64,000 nt of DNA. It comes from Lutibacter oricola. Its GTDB lineage: Bacteria > Bacteroidota > Bacteroidia > Flavobacteriales > Flavobacteriaceae. The position numbers and the translations under genes are program-made. The notes under the pieces were generated by a model. The model saw only the letters and a program-made list of their open reading frames with translations, made no database searches and was not told the origin of the DNA. Positions 18,877 through 27,429 of the stretch are shown here, in pieces. The stretch is from the NCBI RefSeq assembly GCF_900106565.1, contig NZ_FNNJ01000001.1, forward strand, positions 930,001 through 994,000, read 5' to 3'. Within the stretch, counting starts at the first letter, position 1, and every line of letters begins with the position of its first letter.

Positions 18877-19935
18877 ATGAAAAGTAATAACTATTTAGTA
18901 ATAATGGCAGGTGGAGTTGGATCTCGATTTTGGCCAATGAGTACAGAGCAAAAACCAAAACAGTTTTTAGATGTTTTAGGTTTAGGAAGAACATTATTAC
19001 AACAAACGGTAGATAGGTTTAAAGAGATTTGTCCTTCTGAAAATATTTTGGTTGTTACTTCTTCAAAGTATAAAAAACTAGTTTCAGAACAATGCCCAGA
19101 GTTGTTAGAATCTAATATACTTTTAGAACCTTGTATGCGAAATACAGCTCCTTGTATTGCATATGCTTCTTATAAAATAAAAGAGTTAAATTCCGAAGCA
19201 AATATTGTTGTAGCACCTTCCGATCATTTAATTACTAATACAACAGAATTTGTAAGAGTAATTAAGGAAGGTTTAGATTTTACAAGTAAAAATAAAGCAT
19301 TGTTAACTTTAGGAATTATGCCGCATAAGCCTGAAACAGGTTATGGCTATATTCAAGCAAATAATAATAACCAGCAACCATTGAAGGTCGCAGCTTTTAA
19401 AGAAAAACCAAATTTAGAAACGGCTAAGTCTTATTTAAATGAAGGTAATTATTTTTGGAATTCAGGAATATTTCTTTGGTCACTAGATACAATATTAGAA
19501 GCTTTTGAAGCTAACCTGCCAGAAGTAGCTGAACTTTTCAAAAAAGGAAAAGAGATATATAATACACCAAAAGAGCAAGCTTTTATCGATATAGAATTTC
19601 CAAACTGTATAAATATATCAGTAGATTACGGAATTTTGGAAAAAGCAAATAACATTTTTGTTCAACCAGCAGATTTTGGATGGTCAGATTTAGGTACTTG
19701 GGGATCATTATGGGAAAAACAATCTAAATGTGAAAACCAAAATGCTGTTATTGGAGAGAATACACATTTGTTTGAAGTGAAAAATACTATTGTCCATGTT
19801 CCAAATGATAAAAAAGTTGTTATTCAGGGGTTAGATAATTTTATTGTTGTCGAGGAAAATGGCACCTTGTTAATCTGTAAGAAACAGGAGGAACAGAGAA
19901 TTAAAGAGTTTAGATCTGCAGTCTTAGATAAATAA
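18877..19935 (+). CDS. manC: Mannose-1-phosphate guanylyltransferase
   Basis: This enzyme makes GDP-mannose from mannose-1-phosphate and GTP, feeding gmd. The 352-residue protein carries the nucleotidyltransferase signature AGGVGSRFWP at residues 11-20, EPCMRNTAP, the APSDHLI metal site and the later FKEKP and GWSDLGTW motifs. It lacks the C-terminal phosphomannose isomerase (cupin) domain found in bifunctional ManC/AlgA proteins, so only the transferase activity is expected. It starts 39 bases after fcl and appears to be the last gene of the long same-strand run before a 163-base gap. Confidence 0.93.
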   Translation: MKSNNYLVIMAGGVGSRFWPMSTEQKPKQFLDVLGLGRTLLQQTVDRFKEICPSENILVVTSSKYKKLVSEQCPELLESNILLEPCMRNTAPCIAYASYKIKELNSEANIVVAPSDHLITNTTEFVRVIKEGLDFTSKNKALLTLGIMPHKPETGYGYIQANNNNQQPLKVAAFKEKPNLETAKSYLNEGNYFWNSGIFLWSLDTILEAFEANLPEVAELFKKGKEIYNTPKEQAFIDIEFPNCINISVDYGILEKANNIFVQPADFGWSDLGTWGSLWEKQSKCENQNAVIGENTHLFEVKNTIVHVPNDKKVVIQGLDNFIVVEENGTLLICKKQEEQRIKEFRSAVLDK

Positions 19936-19957
19936 ATTCTCAACTTAAAGAATAAAT

Positions 19958-20009
19958 CTTTTTCCTAACATATTAGTAGTTTTTTGTAAGTTTGTATGTT
20001 GGGAAAAGG
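19958..20009. repeat. 15-bp inverted repeat between manC and the priming transferase
   Basis: The arms at 19958-19972 (CTTTTTCCTAACATA) and 19995-20009 (TATGTTGGGAAAAGG) pair over 15 positions with two G-T wobbles and a 22-base loop. No T-tract follows, so a simple terminator is unlikely. The loop contains a TAAGTTTG box. It could be a protein-binding palindrome or an RNA structure; the function is not known. Confidence 0.6.
19987..19994 (+). promoter_or_regulatory. Possible -7 box for the priming transferase gene
   Basis: TAAGTTTG matches the Bacteroidetes TAnnTTTG -7 consensus and lies 105 bases before the start codon at 20099. No good TTG element is seen at the expected upstream distance, so this is a weak call. 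Confidence 0.28.
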
Positions 20010-20098
20010 ATATTATTACTTTAAATATAAACTTGTATTTTTTTCTTAAATAGTGGAATTTAAAATTTAATCTGTTAAAGCATTTTTAAAGTTGCAAT

Positions 20099-21490
20099 AT
20101 GTTTAAAGGAAAAAATAGATTTCAATCTATACTTTTATTTATACTTGATTTAAGTATCCTTATTAGTAGTTTTTATTTAGCTAGTTTTATAAGTTTTGGT
20201 GATTTTAATCCAAATTATTACTATTATTCATTATTGCTAGGTTGGGGTATTATATGGGTAGGTGTAGTTTTAAAATACAACTTGTATGAAGTACCTAGAA
20301 TACTATATGTAGATAAAGTATTGTCAAAAAACTTTAGTGCTATTACTGTATTTATTGTTTTAAGTGCTGCGGCAATTTATTTTTTTACTAGTTATAAGTT
20401 TTCAAGAATATTTTTTATAACGGTAGTTTCATTATTTTCATTTCTTTTACTAATTTTTAGGATTCTTTTTTTGTATTTGGTAAAAAGCCAAAGGCTAAAA
20501 AAAGATTTTAGAAAAAGAGGGGTTATTATTGTTGGTATGAACCAAAATATTCAGAGGCTAATATCTAGAGTTTATAGCCGTCCTCAATATGCTTTTTTTA
20601 TTGAAGGGATATTTACAGATACAAAATTAAAAGGTAGATTAAAAAATAACCATAAAGGCGGATTAGATGATGTAAAGGACTATTTATTGACTAATAACCC
20701 GAAAGAGGTCGTTATTTCATTACCTCATAGTTACGGGGATTATATTGATGAATTAATTCATATAGCAGATAATAATTTAGTTAGGGTTAGAGTGGTTCCT
20801 GAGTTTTCAGAGTATTTGTCACAGCGTTTTTCAATTAAATATGTGGAGAATGTTCCGGTTATGAAATTTAGAAAAGAGCCAATGCAAAGTTTATCTAATA
20901 GAATTTTAAAACGAAGTTTTGATATTGTTTTTTCTTTAATGGCAGTAGTATTCATTTTTTCTTGGTTGTTTCCAATTATAGCTTTGATTATAAAATTAAC
21001 AAGTAAAGGGCCTGTGTTTTTTAGTCAGGAAAGAACAGGACAAGATAATGTGTCTTTTATGTGTTTGAAGTTTAGAAGTATGGTTGTAAATACAGATTCA
21101 GATAATTTACAAGCAACAAAAAACGATTCTAGAGTAACTCCTTTTGGTTCATTTATGAGAAAAACTAGTATAGATGAGCTTCCACAAATTATAAATGTAT
21201 TATTTAATCAAATGTCTTTAGTTGGCCCAAGACCACATATGTTAAAGCATACTGAAGAGTACAGAGTTTTAGTTAATAAGTTTATGGTGCGCCATTTTGC
21301 TAAACCTGGTGTAACAGGTTGGGCTCAAATACTTGGTTTTAGAGGTGAGACAAAGACTGTGAAAGATATGGAAAAGAGAGCTAATGCAGATATTTGGTAT
21401 ATTGAAAATTGGAGCTTTATGCTAGATTTAAAAATAATTTTTAGAACTGTATTTGGTATGCTTTTTAAGAGAGATAAAAATGCATATTAA
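20099..21490 (+). CDS. Undecaprenyl-phosphate sugar phosphotransferase (WbaP/WcaJ type)
   Basis: This is the priming enzyme that loads the first sugar-1-phosphate onto undecaprenyl phosphate. The 463-residue protein has four N-terminal membrane segments (within residues 1-125), a CoA-binding-like middle domain (VIIVGMNQN near residue 140), a further membrane helix near residue 280 and the C-terminal bacterial sugar transferase domain with KLTSKGPVFFSQERTG, KFRSM, DELPQ and GPRPH motifs. The architecture fits polyprenyl glycosylphosphotransferases of the WcaJ/WbaP type. It converges with the Wzi-like gene, the two stops being adjacent at 21490/21491. Confidence 0.9.
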   Translation: MFKGKNRFQSILLFILDLSILISSFYLASFISFGDFNPNYYYYSLLLGWGIIWVGVVLKYNLYEVPRILYVDKVLSKNFSAITVFIVLSAAAIYFFTSYKFSRIFFITVVSLFSFLLLIFRILFLYLVKSQRLKKDFRKRGVIIVGMNQNIQRLISRVYSRPQYAFFIEGIFTDTKLKGRLKNNHKGGLDDVKDYLLTNNPKEVVISLPHSYGDYIDELIHIADNNLVRVRVVPEFSEYLSQRFSIKYVENVPVMKFRKEPMQSLSNRILKRSFDIVFSLMAVVFIFSWLFPIIALIIKLTSKGPVFFSQERTGQDNVSFMCLKFRSMVVNTDSDNLQATKNDSRVTPFGSFMRKTSIDELPQIINVLFNQMSLVGPRPHMLKHTEEYRVLVNKFMVRHFAKPGVTGWAQILGFRGETKTVKDMEKRANADIWYIENWSFMLDLKIIFRTVFGMLFKRDKNAY

Positions 21491-22885
21491 TTAAAATTTT
21501 CCTTTTTTAATTATTTTTATAAAACCACCAATATTATTTTTAGATAAATTTCCTAAGTCTATTGAGCTACCTAGATAAAATTCAAAAGGAATTTTATCTA
21601 ATTTCGGATTAATTTCAAAGTATGTTGAGAATTGATTGTAGTCCATGTTTTCATTTGAATCATACCAATTATCAAAATTTATATAGTCAATATTCATTTT
21701 ATAACCTATATTCTTAACAAAACCTTTAATTCCAACATGTAAAGCAACAAACCTATTTAAACTTAAATCTGTTCCATATTCTTTATCGTTTGTTAAAATG
21801 TATGGCGTTCCAATTACATTTTTAAAATAGCTCCATCCAGAAAGATATACAAAATTATTGAAATATTCATCTCTACCACTAGCTGCATGGTACCCTGTTT
21901 CATCGGTGTAATGAGGTGCATTTCCGCTTCTATGCTTAGTGTACGTAATTTCAGCAAGCGCATGTGTTATTAAAGCTTTTTCTTTCTTGAGATCTAAAAA
22001 GAACCCATATAGGTTATCAGGATAATTCATTAATTCTCTTCCTGAGCGATCTTCAAAAGGATGAGATATATAAAAGTTCCAATTTGTTTTAGTTCCTTTA
22101 TAATCGAATTGTAAAATATAAGAACCTAAGTGGTTTCCTAGAGCATTTATTTGTTCGAGTATTGAAGCTTCAGAACCTCCAGAGCTTCCAGTCACAGTTT
22201 TAATATAGTTTTTAAATCCACTAGGTTGTTTGCCGCTGCTTAATGAAGTGCCATTCCATTGTGCGTAATGATTAACTCCAGTAATAATATCTAGTTTGTT
22301 GTTAATTTTAGATTTAAAATGAAGACTTTTTTGATGTAGCAATGTATTATCAACATATCTTTCATCATTCATCCAGAAATCTCCATACGTAGCTTTGAAT
22401 TTTAACCAATTTTTAGCAAAAGGAAGTTCAATAAAATCGACTGTACTAAGGTTGTAGCCAGGAATTGCTCTTGAGTTTGTGGACTTCATAAAGTTTCCGT
22501 TTGAAGAAGATAAACCCTCAAAAACAATTTCATCATTTTTACTTCCAATATCTAGCCTAACTTTTTTATATTTTAAACTAGCATATAATTCATTAATTAT
22601 TGCGTCATTTTCTTCAGCAATTGAACCAGTTATACTTCCTTTAAAAGCAAAATCTATTTTATTAGAATTGTTATTACTAAAACTTTTACCAAATGTTGCA
22701 GTTGTTAATGCGTAATTAGAATTAGGAATTTTCCCAAATTTATTAGCTGTCATCCAAAATGGTAATGTTTTTTCAGAACTTACTCCTGAGTTTAATTCAA
22801 CTTCATAAAAAAAAGAGTTGTTTTGAGCTATTGAATCAATAACGATCAGAGAAATAACGATTGAAAATAAATAGGATAATTTCAT
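21491..22885 (-). CDS. Capsule assembly Wzi family outer-membrane protein
   Basis: The 464-residue product has an N-terminal signal peptide (hydrophobic run ending at SIAQ, about residue 21) and a repeated pattern of alternating hydrophobic and polar residues typical of a beta-barrel. The early segment GVSSEKTLPFWMTANKFGKIP is characteristic of the Bacteroidetes Wzi-like capsule assembly family. Wzi proteins hold capsule polymer at the cell surface. Its position next to the priming transferase gene, though on the opposite strand, supports a role with this polysaccharide. Confidence 0.85.
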   Translation of the reverse strand: MKLSYLFSIVISLIVIDSIAQNNSFFYEVELNSGVSSEKTLPFWMTANKFGKIPNSNYALTTATFGKSFSNNNSNKIDFAFKGSITGSIAEENDAIINELYASLKYKKVRLDIGSKNDEIVFEGLSSSNGNFMKSTNSRAIPGYNLSTVDFIELPFAKNWLKFKATYGDFWMNDERYVDNTLLHQKSLHFKSKINNKLDIITGVNHYAQWNGTSLSSGKQPSGFKNYIKTVTGSSGGSEASILEQINALGNHLGSYILQFDYKGTKTNWNFYISHPFEDRSGRELMNYPDNLYGFFLDLKKEKALITHALAEITYTKHRSGNAPHYTDETGYHAASGRDEYFNNFVYLSGWSYFKNVIGTPYILTNDKEYGTDLSLNRFVALHVGIKGFVKNIGYKMNIDYINFDNWYDSNENMDYNQFSTYFEINPKLDKIPFEFYLGSSIDLGNLSKNNIGGFIKIIKKGKF

Positions 22886-22912
22886 AGATAAGTTTTACTG
22901 CTATTTTTTTAG

Positions 22913-22920
22913 CAAATGTA
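22913..22920 (-). promoter_or_regulatory. Possible -7 box for the Wzi-like gene
   Basis: On the minus strand this reads TACATTTG, a match to TAnnTTTG, and lies 28 bases before the start of the Wzi-like gene at 22885. No clear -33 TTG is present, so confidence is low. The rest of 22921-23090 shows no gene or structure that I can support. Confidence 0.35.
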
Positions 22921-23095
22921 CTATTTTTGTTTAAAACACTTGGTTTTATAAAGTATTTAGAATTAAAGTATTTGAGAATAAATGATAAATTACTGTTTTG
23001 AATATGAATAATTCAATGGAATTGCTTCTATTCTTATAAAAGGATATAAATTTTATAAATTTATTGAATAGTATGGCTATTAACAAAATAATATA

Positions 23096-23103
23096 TAGAT
23101 TTG
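23096..23103 (+). promoter_or_regulatory. Possible -7 promoter box of the aromatic operon
   Basis: TAGATTTG matches the TAnnTTTG consensus and lies 18 bases before the start codon of the Phe/Tyr-rich leader peptide. The position fits a short leader transcript beginning near 23110. The nearest TTG upstream (23064-23066) is too far away for a standard -33 element. Confidence 0.4.
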
Positions 23104-23121
23104 TCAGGAAAATTACGATTA

Positions 23122-23190
23122 ATGAGATTAACTAATACATTCAACCGCTTCTATTTTTACTTTTATTTTATTAATAAAAGAGAGGCTTAG
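23122..23190 (+). CDS. Phe/Tyr-rich leader peptide of aromatic attenuator
   Basis: A 22-codon reading frame starts with ATG at 23122 and stops with TAG at 23188-23190. Residues 10-16 read FYFYFYF, seven consecutive aromatic codons (TTC TAT TTT TAC TTT TAT TTT), and there is another Phe at residue 7. It lies 27 bases before a terminator hairpin and 75 bases before the prephenate dehydratase gene, in the same orientation. This is the arrangement of amino-acid attenuator leader peptides such as PheL: scarcity of charged tRNA-Phe or tRNA-Tyr would stall the ribosome here. Translation is inferred, not shown, but such a run of aromatic codons in this exact place is unlikely to be chance. Confidence 0.85.
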   Translation: MRLTNTFNRFYFYFYFINKREA

Positions 23191-23227
23191 TGTATATTAT
23201 TTAACAATAAAATATTTAAAAAGTCTC
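23182..23227 (+). promoter_or_regulatory. Candidate antiterminator pairing
   Basis: GAGGCTT at 23182-23188, at the stop codon of the leader peptide, can pair with AAGTCTC at 23221-23227 over seven positions (one G-T). The second segment is part of the 5' arm of the terminator at 23218-23230, so the two structures exclude each other. A ribosome that reaches the stop codon would cover GAGGCTT and allow termination; one stalled on the earlier Phe/Tyr codons would leave it free and allow read-through. Confidence 0.65.
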
Positions 23228-23251
23228 GATAAAAATCGAGACTTTTTTTTT
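23218..23251 (+). terminator. Attenuator terminator before pheA
   Basis: The arms AAAAAGTCTCGAT (23218-23230) and ATCGAGACTTTTT (23235-23247) pair perfectly over 13 bases around an AAAA loop, and the T-tract runs to 23251. Only 14 bases separate it from the pheA start codon, so it must control entry into the operon and does not simply end the upstream transcript. Confidence 0.88.
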
Positions 23252-23265
23252 AGATAAAAATTAAA

Positions 23266-24084
23266 ATGAGAGTAGCAATACAAGGAATTAAAGGGTCATT
23301 TCATCATATAGTTGCAGAACAGTATTTTGGTAAAAATATTGACTTAGTTGAATGCTTGTCGTTTAGTGAAATGCCATTGTTGTTAACAGATGATAAAGCG
23401 GAAGTTTTAATTATGGCAATTGAAAATTCTATAGCAGGAGCTATTTTGCCAAATTATGCATTAATAGATAACAATAATTTAAATATTTGTGGGGAATTTC
23501 ACTTACCAATTCATCATAATTTAATGGTGTTTAATGGTCAAAAAATTGAAGATATTAAAGAAGTTTATTCGCACCCAATGGCCTTACTACAGTGTCATAA
23601 ATTTTTTAAAGATTATCCGCATATTAAATTAATTGAAGATACCGATACAGCAAATGTTGCCAAAAGAATACAAGAAAATAAATTGTTAGGTGTTGGAGCA
23701 ATTGCTAGTTCGTTAGCTGCAGAAACATATAATTTAACAATAATTGCTCCTGAAATACAAACTATAAAAGATAACTCAACACGGTTTTTTATTCTTTCTA
23801 ATGAAGAGCGTAAACAAAGCTTATCTGCTAACAAAGTTTCTATAAAATTTGTAGTAGGTCACGATGCAGGTAGTTTGGCTGAAGTATTATCAATTTTGGC
23901 TAAGCATAATTTAAATATGTCTAAAATACAATCTATGCCTGTTATCGAGACTCCTTGGAAATATGCATTTTTTGCAGATTTTATTTTTAATAGTTATGCA
24001 GATTATTACGATGCATTGGAAGAAATAAAAGAAAAAGTTGAAACAATAAAAGTATTAGGTGAATACACCAAAAGTAAAAGATAA
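23266..24084 (+). CDS. pheA: Prephenate dehydratase
   Basis: The enzyme converts prephenate to phenylpyruvate for Phe synthesis. This 272-residue form is monofunctional. The N-terminal catalytic part begins VAIQGIKGSFHH and includes ENSIAG and the hallmark Thr-Arg-Phe motif in NSTRFFILS near residue 168. A C-terminal ACT domain starts near residue 190 (SIKFVVGHDAGSLAEVL) and would bind Phe for feedback inhibition; the usual ESRP motif reads QSMP here. It has no fused chorismate mutase, which in this operon is attached to DAHP synthase instead. The stop codon overlaps the start of the aminotransferase gene by one base. Confidence 0.95.
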   Translation: MRVAIQGIKGSFHHIVAEQYFGKNIDLVECLSFSEMPLLLTDDKAEVLIMAIENSIAGAILPNYALIDNNNLNICGEFHLPIHHNLMVFNGQKIEDIKEVYSHPMALLQCHKFFKDYPHIKLIEDTDTANVAKRIQENKLLGVGAIASSLAAETYNLTIIAPEIQTIKDNSTRFFILSNEERKQSLSANKVSIKFVVGHDAGSLAEVLSILAKHNLNMSKIQSMPVIETPWKYAFFADFIFNSYADYYDALEEIKEKVETIKVLGEYTKSKR

Positions 24085-25241
24085 TGATACAAAAAGCTGA
24101 TAGATTAAATAGTGTAACAGAATACTACTTTTCTACAAAATTAAGAGAAGTAGCAGCTTTACGAAATGAAGGTAAACCAATAATAAACATAGCAATTGGT
24201 AGTCCAGATTTAGCTCCGCCAAAAACTGTAATTGAAGCATTAGCAAATACTTCAATTTTGCCAACATCTCACCAGTATCAAAGTTATCAAGGTATTCCAG
24301 AATTTAGAGAATCTGTAGCTGGTTTTTATAAAAAACATTACAATGTTGCCTTAAATCCAGTAAATGAAATTTTACCATTAATGGGTTCTAAAGAAGGAAT
24401 TATGCATATCTCTATGGCTTTTTTAAATAAAGGTGATAAAGTATTAATTCCAAATCCAGGTTACCCAACATACGCATCTGTAACCAAATTAGTTGAAGCA
24501 GAAGCGCTAGCCTATAATTTAAATGAAGCTAATAATTGGTTACCAAATTTTGAAGAACTTGAAAAAGAAGATCTTTCTAAAGTGAAAATTATGTGGGTAA
24601 ATTATCCACATATGCCAACAGGAGCTGTAGCTTCAAAAGAAAATTTTAAACAATTAATAGCATTTGCTAAAAAGCACAATATTTTAGTTGTAAATGACAA
24701 TCCGTATAGTTTTATTTTGAATGACAATCCTATTAGTATTTTAGAGGTTGAAGGAGCTAAAGATGTTGCTATAGAATTAAATTCTTTAAGTAAAACATTT
24801 AATATGGCGGGTTGGCGTGTAGGTATGGTAGTTGGTGATTCGGAAATAATAAAAACCATTTTACAAGTAAAAAGTAATATGGATTCTGGAATGTTTTTAG
24901 GTATTCAAAAAGGAGCAATTGCTGCTTTAAATTGCAGTAAAGATTGGTTTAATGAGTTAAATGCAATTTATGTAAAACGAAGAAAACTAGTTTGGCAAAT
25001 ATTTGACGCTTTAGGTTGCACTTACGATACTGAAATAGGAGGGTTATTTGTTTGGGCTAAGTTGCCGGAAGGAAGAAAAGCTGGAGAGTTTACCGATGAA
25101 TTATTATATGAAAAAGATGTATTTATTACTCCAGGAATAATTTTTGGTACAAATGGAGAAGGATACATACGTTCATCACTATGTGTTGCAGAAAAAGTTT
25201 TAGAAGAAGTATTAAGTCGTTTAACTACAACCAATAATTAA
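24084..25241 (+). CDS. Class I/II aminotransferase (aromatic amino acid)
   Basis: This is a fold-type I PLP aminotransferase of 385 residues. It has NIAIGSPDLAPP near the N-terminus, the NPGYPTYAS segment, the NDNPYSF motif and the PLP lysine K237 in LSKTFNMAGWRVG. Its place between prephenate dehydratase and prephenate dehydrogenase indicates a role in the final transamination of phenylpyruvate and 4-hydroxyphenylpyruvate to Phe and Tyr, or of prephenate to arogenate. Aspartate- or LL-diaminopimelate aminotransferase relatives look similar, so the substrate rests on context. Confidence 0.87.
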   Translation: MIQKADRLNSVTEYYFSTKLREVAALRNEGKPIINIAIGSPDLAPPKTVIEALANTSILPTSHQYQSYQGIPEFRESVAGFYKKHYNVALNPVNEILPLMGSKEGIMHISMAFLNKGDKVLIPNPGYPTYASVTKLVEAEALAYNLNEANNWLPNFEELEKEDLSKVKIMWVNYPHMPTGAVASKENFKQLIAFAKKHNILVVNDNPYSFILNDNPISILEVEGAKDVAIELNSLSKTFNMAGWRVGMVVGDSEIIKTILQVKSNMDSGMFLGIQKGAIAALNCSKDWFNELNAIYVKRRKLVWQIFDALGCTYDTEIGGLFVWAKLPEGRKAGEFTDELLYEKDVFITPGIIFGTNGEGYIRSSLCVAEKVLEEVLSRLTTTNN

Positions 25242-25242
25242 T

Positions 25243-26100
25243 ATGAAAAAATTAGTAGTTGTAGGATTAGGACTAATAGGAGGTTCATTAGCACGAGATT
25301 TAAAATTACGAATGGATTATAAGGTCTATGGTGTTGATAACAACATAAATCATATAAATAAAGCAATTGAACTTGGTATTATTGATGAAGAAGGAAGTTT
25401 GAACGATGTTGCAGATGCTTCAGTTGTTATTGTAGCTGTACCTGTAAATGTAATGCCAGAAGTAATAAAAAAAGTTTTAGATAAAGTTGGGTTAGAAACA
25501 TTGGTTTTTGATGTTGGTTCAGTAAAAAATGAAATATGTAAAGCTGTTGAATATCATCCAAATCGTAAAAATTTTGTTGCAGCTCACCCATTAGCAGGAA
25601 CCGAGTTTTCTGGGCCTGAAGCAGCAATATTAGATTTGTTTGACGACAAGGTGAATATAATTTGTGAGGCCGATAAAACAGATTGGAGAATTTTAGATAA
25701 CGCTATAAGCTTATTTAAAAAACTGAATATGCATATTAAAATGATGAACCCGGTAGAACACGATAGACATATTGCTTATGTATCACATCTTTCTCACGTT
25801 AGTTCATTTATGTTAGGAAAAACGGTTTTAGAAATAGAAAAAAATGAACAAGCTATTTTTGATATGGCAAGTACTGGTTTTGCTTCAACAGTAAGGTTAG
25901 CAAAAAGTTCATCATCAACTTGGACACCTATATTTTTAGGTAACAAAGAAAACGTGTTACAATCGTTAAAAGAATACATTAAAAATCTATCTGAATTTAA
26001 AGAGATGCTCGAAAATGAAGATGCGGAAGGATTAAATAAAACAATGAATAATACAAATTATATTAAGAAAGTATTAAACGGAATAGAACAAAACAACTAA
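25243..26100 (+). CDS. tyrA: Prephenate dehydrogenase
   Basis: TyrA oxidatively decarboxylates prephenate to 4-hydroxyphenylpyruvate with NAD. The 285-residue protein begins with the dinucleotide-binding motif VVGLGLIGGSLARDL (glycines 8, 10 and 13) and has the AAHPLAGTEFSGP segment and the catalytic-His-containing HDRHIAYVSHLSH region near residue 170-185, as expected for the family. It starts one base after the aminotransferase stop and is followed by DAHP synthase. No ACT domain is visible, so feedback control probably lies elsewhere. Confidence 0.94.
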   Translation: MKKLVVVGLGLIGGSLARDLKLRMDYKVYGVDNNINHINKAIELGIIDEEGSLNDVADASVVIVAVPVNVMPEVIKKVLDKVGLETLVFDVGSVKNEICKAVEYHPNRKNFVAAHPLAGTEFSGPEAAILDLFDDKVNIICEADKTDWRILDNAISLFKKLNMHIKMMNPVEHDRHIAYVSHLSHVSSFMLGKTVLEIEKNEQAIFDMASTGFASTVRLAKSSSSTWTPIFLGNKENVLQSLKEYIKNLSEFKEMLENEDAEGLNKTMNNTNYIKKVLNGIEQNN

Positions 26101-26122
26101 TTAATAAGATAATTATTTAAAA

Positions 26123-27196
26123 ATGGAAATAACTAAACAAAACAGAAAGTGGTTAGACAATATGGGGTTAGATCATCCAATTGTAATTGCTGGCCCATGT
26201 AGTGCAGAAACTGAAGAGCAAGTATTAAAAACAGCTCATTTATTAAAAGAGACAGATACAAATGTATTTAGAGCTGGTATTTGGAAACCAAGAACAAGAC
26301 CAGGTGGTTTTGAAGGTGTAGGTGCAGTTGGATTACCTTGGTTACAAAGAGTTAGAGAAGAAACTGGAATGAAAATTACTACTGAAGTTGGTAATGCTAA
26401 CCACGTAGAACTTGCCTTAAAAGCAGATGTTGATATTTTATGGATTGGTGCACGTACAACTGTAAATCCATTTGCTGTTCAAGAAATTGCAGATGCATTA
26501 AAAGGTGTAGATAAGCCTGTTTTAGTTAAAAATCCAGTAAACCCAGATTTACCTTTATGGTTAGGTGGTGTAGAGCGTTTTAAAGCAAATGGAATTGACC
26601 AATTAGGTGTTATCCATAGAGGATTTTCTGCATACAATACTGGTCATTATAGAAATAAACCAAAATGGCATATTGCTATTGAGTTGAAAAAAGAATTTCC
26701 AGATTTACCTTTAATTTTAGATCCATCTCATATTTGTGGTCGTAGAGATACTATTTTAGATGTTTCTCAAACGGCATTAGATTTAAATTTTGATGGTTTT
26801 ATGATTGAAACTCATATTGATCCAGATAATGCTTGGAGTGATGCTGCACAGCAAATTACACCAGCTCAATTAGACCAAATTACTCAAGACTTAAAAATTC
26901 GTCAAAAAAGTAGCGATAAGGAAAGTTTCCAAAGTAAATTAAACCTATACCGTAAAGAGCTTGATTTAATAGATAATAATATTATCGATATTTTAAGTGA
27001 TAGAATGGGAGTTGCAGAGAACATTGGTAAATTAAAACATAAAGAAAACGTTGCTATTTTACAAAGTGGTCGTTGGTCAGATATTTTAAAAGCAATGATC
27101 GAAACTGGTCAAAGTAAAGGTTTAAGCAAAGAGTTTGTTGAAGAAGTTTTTAAAGCTATTCACGTTGAATCTATTAACATTCAGCATAAAGTATAA
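26123..27196 (+). CDS. Bifunctional DAHP synthase / chorismate mutase
   Basis: This 357-residue protein combines the first step of the shikimate pathway with the chorismate branch-point step. Residues 1 to about 262 are a KDO8P-type (AroA-beta) DAHP synthase: IAGPCSAE, WKPRTRPGGF, WIGARTTVNPF, VKNPVNPDL, HRGFS and DPSHICGRRD. Residues about 270-357 are an AroQ-type helical chorismate mutase: LNLYRKELDLIDNNIIDILSDRM and AENIGKLKHKENV. It ends the aromatic operon, directly before a strong terminator. The fusion is known in Bacteroidetes and Firmicutes, with the domain order differing between groups. Confidence 0.94.
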   Translation: MEITKQNRKWLDNMGLDHPIVIAGPCSAETEEQVLKTAHLLKETDTNVFRAGIWKPRTRPGGFEGVGAVGLPWLQRVREETGMKITTEVGNANHVELALKADVDILWIGARTTVNPFAVQEIADALKGVDKPVLVKNPVNPDLPLWLGGVERFKANGIDQLGVIHRGFSAYNTGHYRNKPKWHIAIELKKEFPDLPLILDPSHICGRRDTILDVSQTALDLNFDGFMIETHIDPDNAWSDAAQQITPAQLDQITQDLKIRQKSSDKESFQSKLNLYRKELDLIDNNIIDILSDRMGVAENIGKLKHKENVAILQSGRWSDILKAMIETGQSKGLSKEFVEEVFKAIHVESINIQHKV

Positions 27197-27216
27197 TAAC
27201 ATATATTTTTAAAATT

Positions 27217-27251
27217 AAAAGAGGCTATCTGAAAAGGTAGCCTCTTTTTTT
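27217..27251 (+). terminator. Terminator of the aromatic operon
   Basis: The arms AAAAGAGGCTATCT (27217-27230) and AGGTAGCCTCTTTT (27235-27248) pair over 14 positions with one wobble around a GAAA loop, followed by T's to 27251. It lies 20 bases after the DAHP synthase stop codon. Confidence 0.9.
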
Positions 27252-27429
27252 GTTTTAGAGTTACAGTTCATCAAATGAAAACTACCTTTTATAAACTCGT
27301 TATTTACAATGCTATTTTTTAAAAGAATATTAGCAAAAAATTATAAGAATAAAAATTTCTAAAAATTTAAGGGTAACAAAATAAGTAGGTCGCTTATATA
27401 TAAGTAACAATCATTAAAAATTAACAAAC

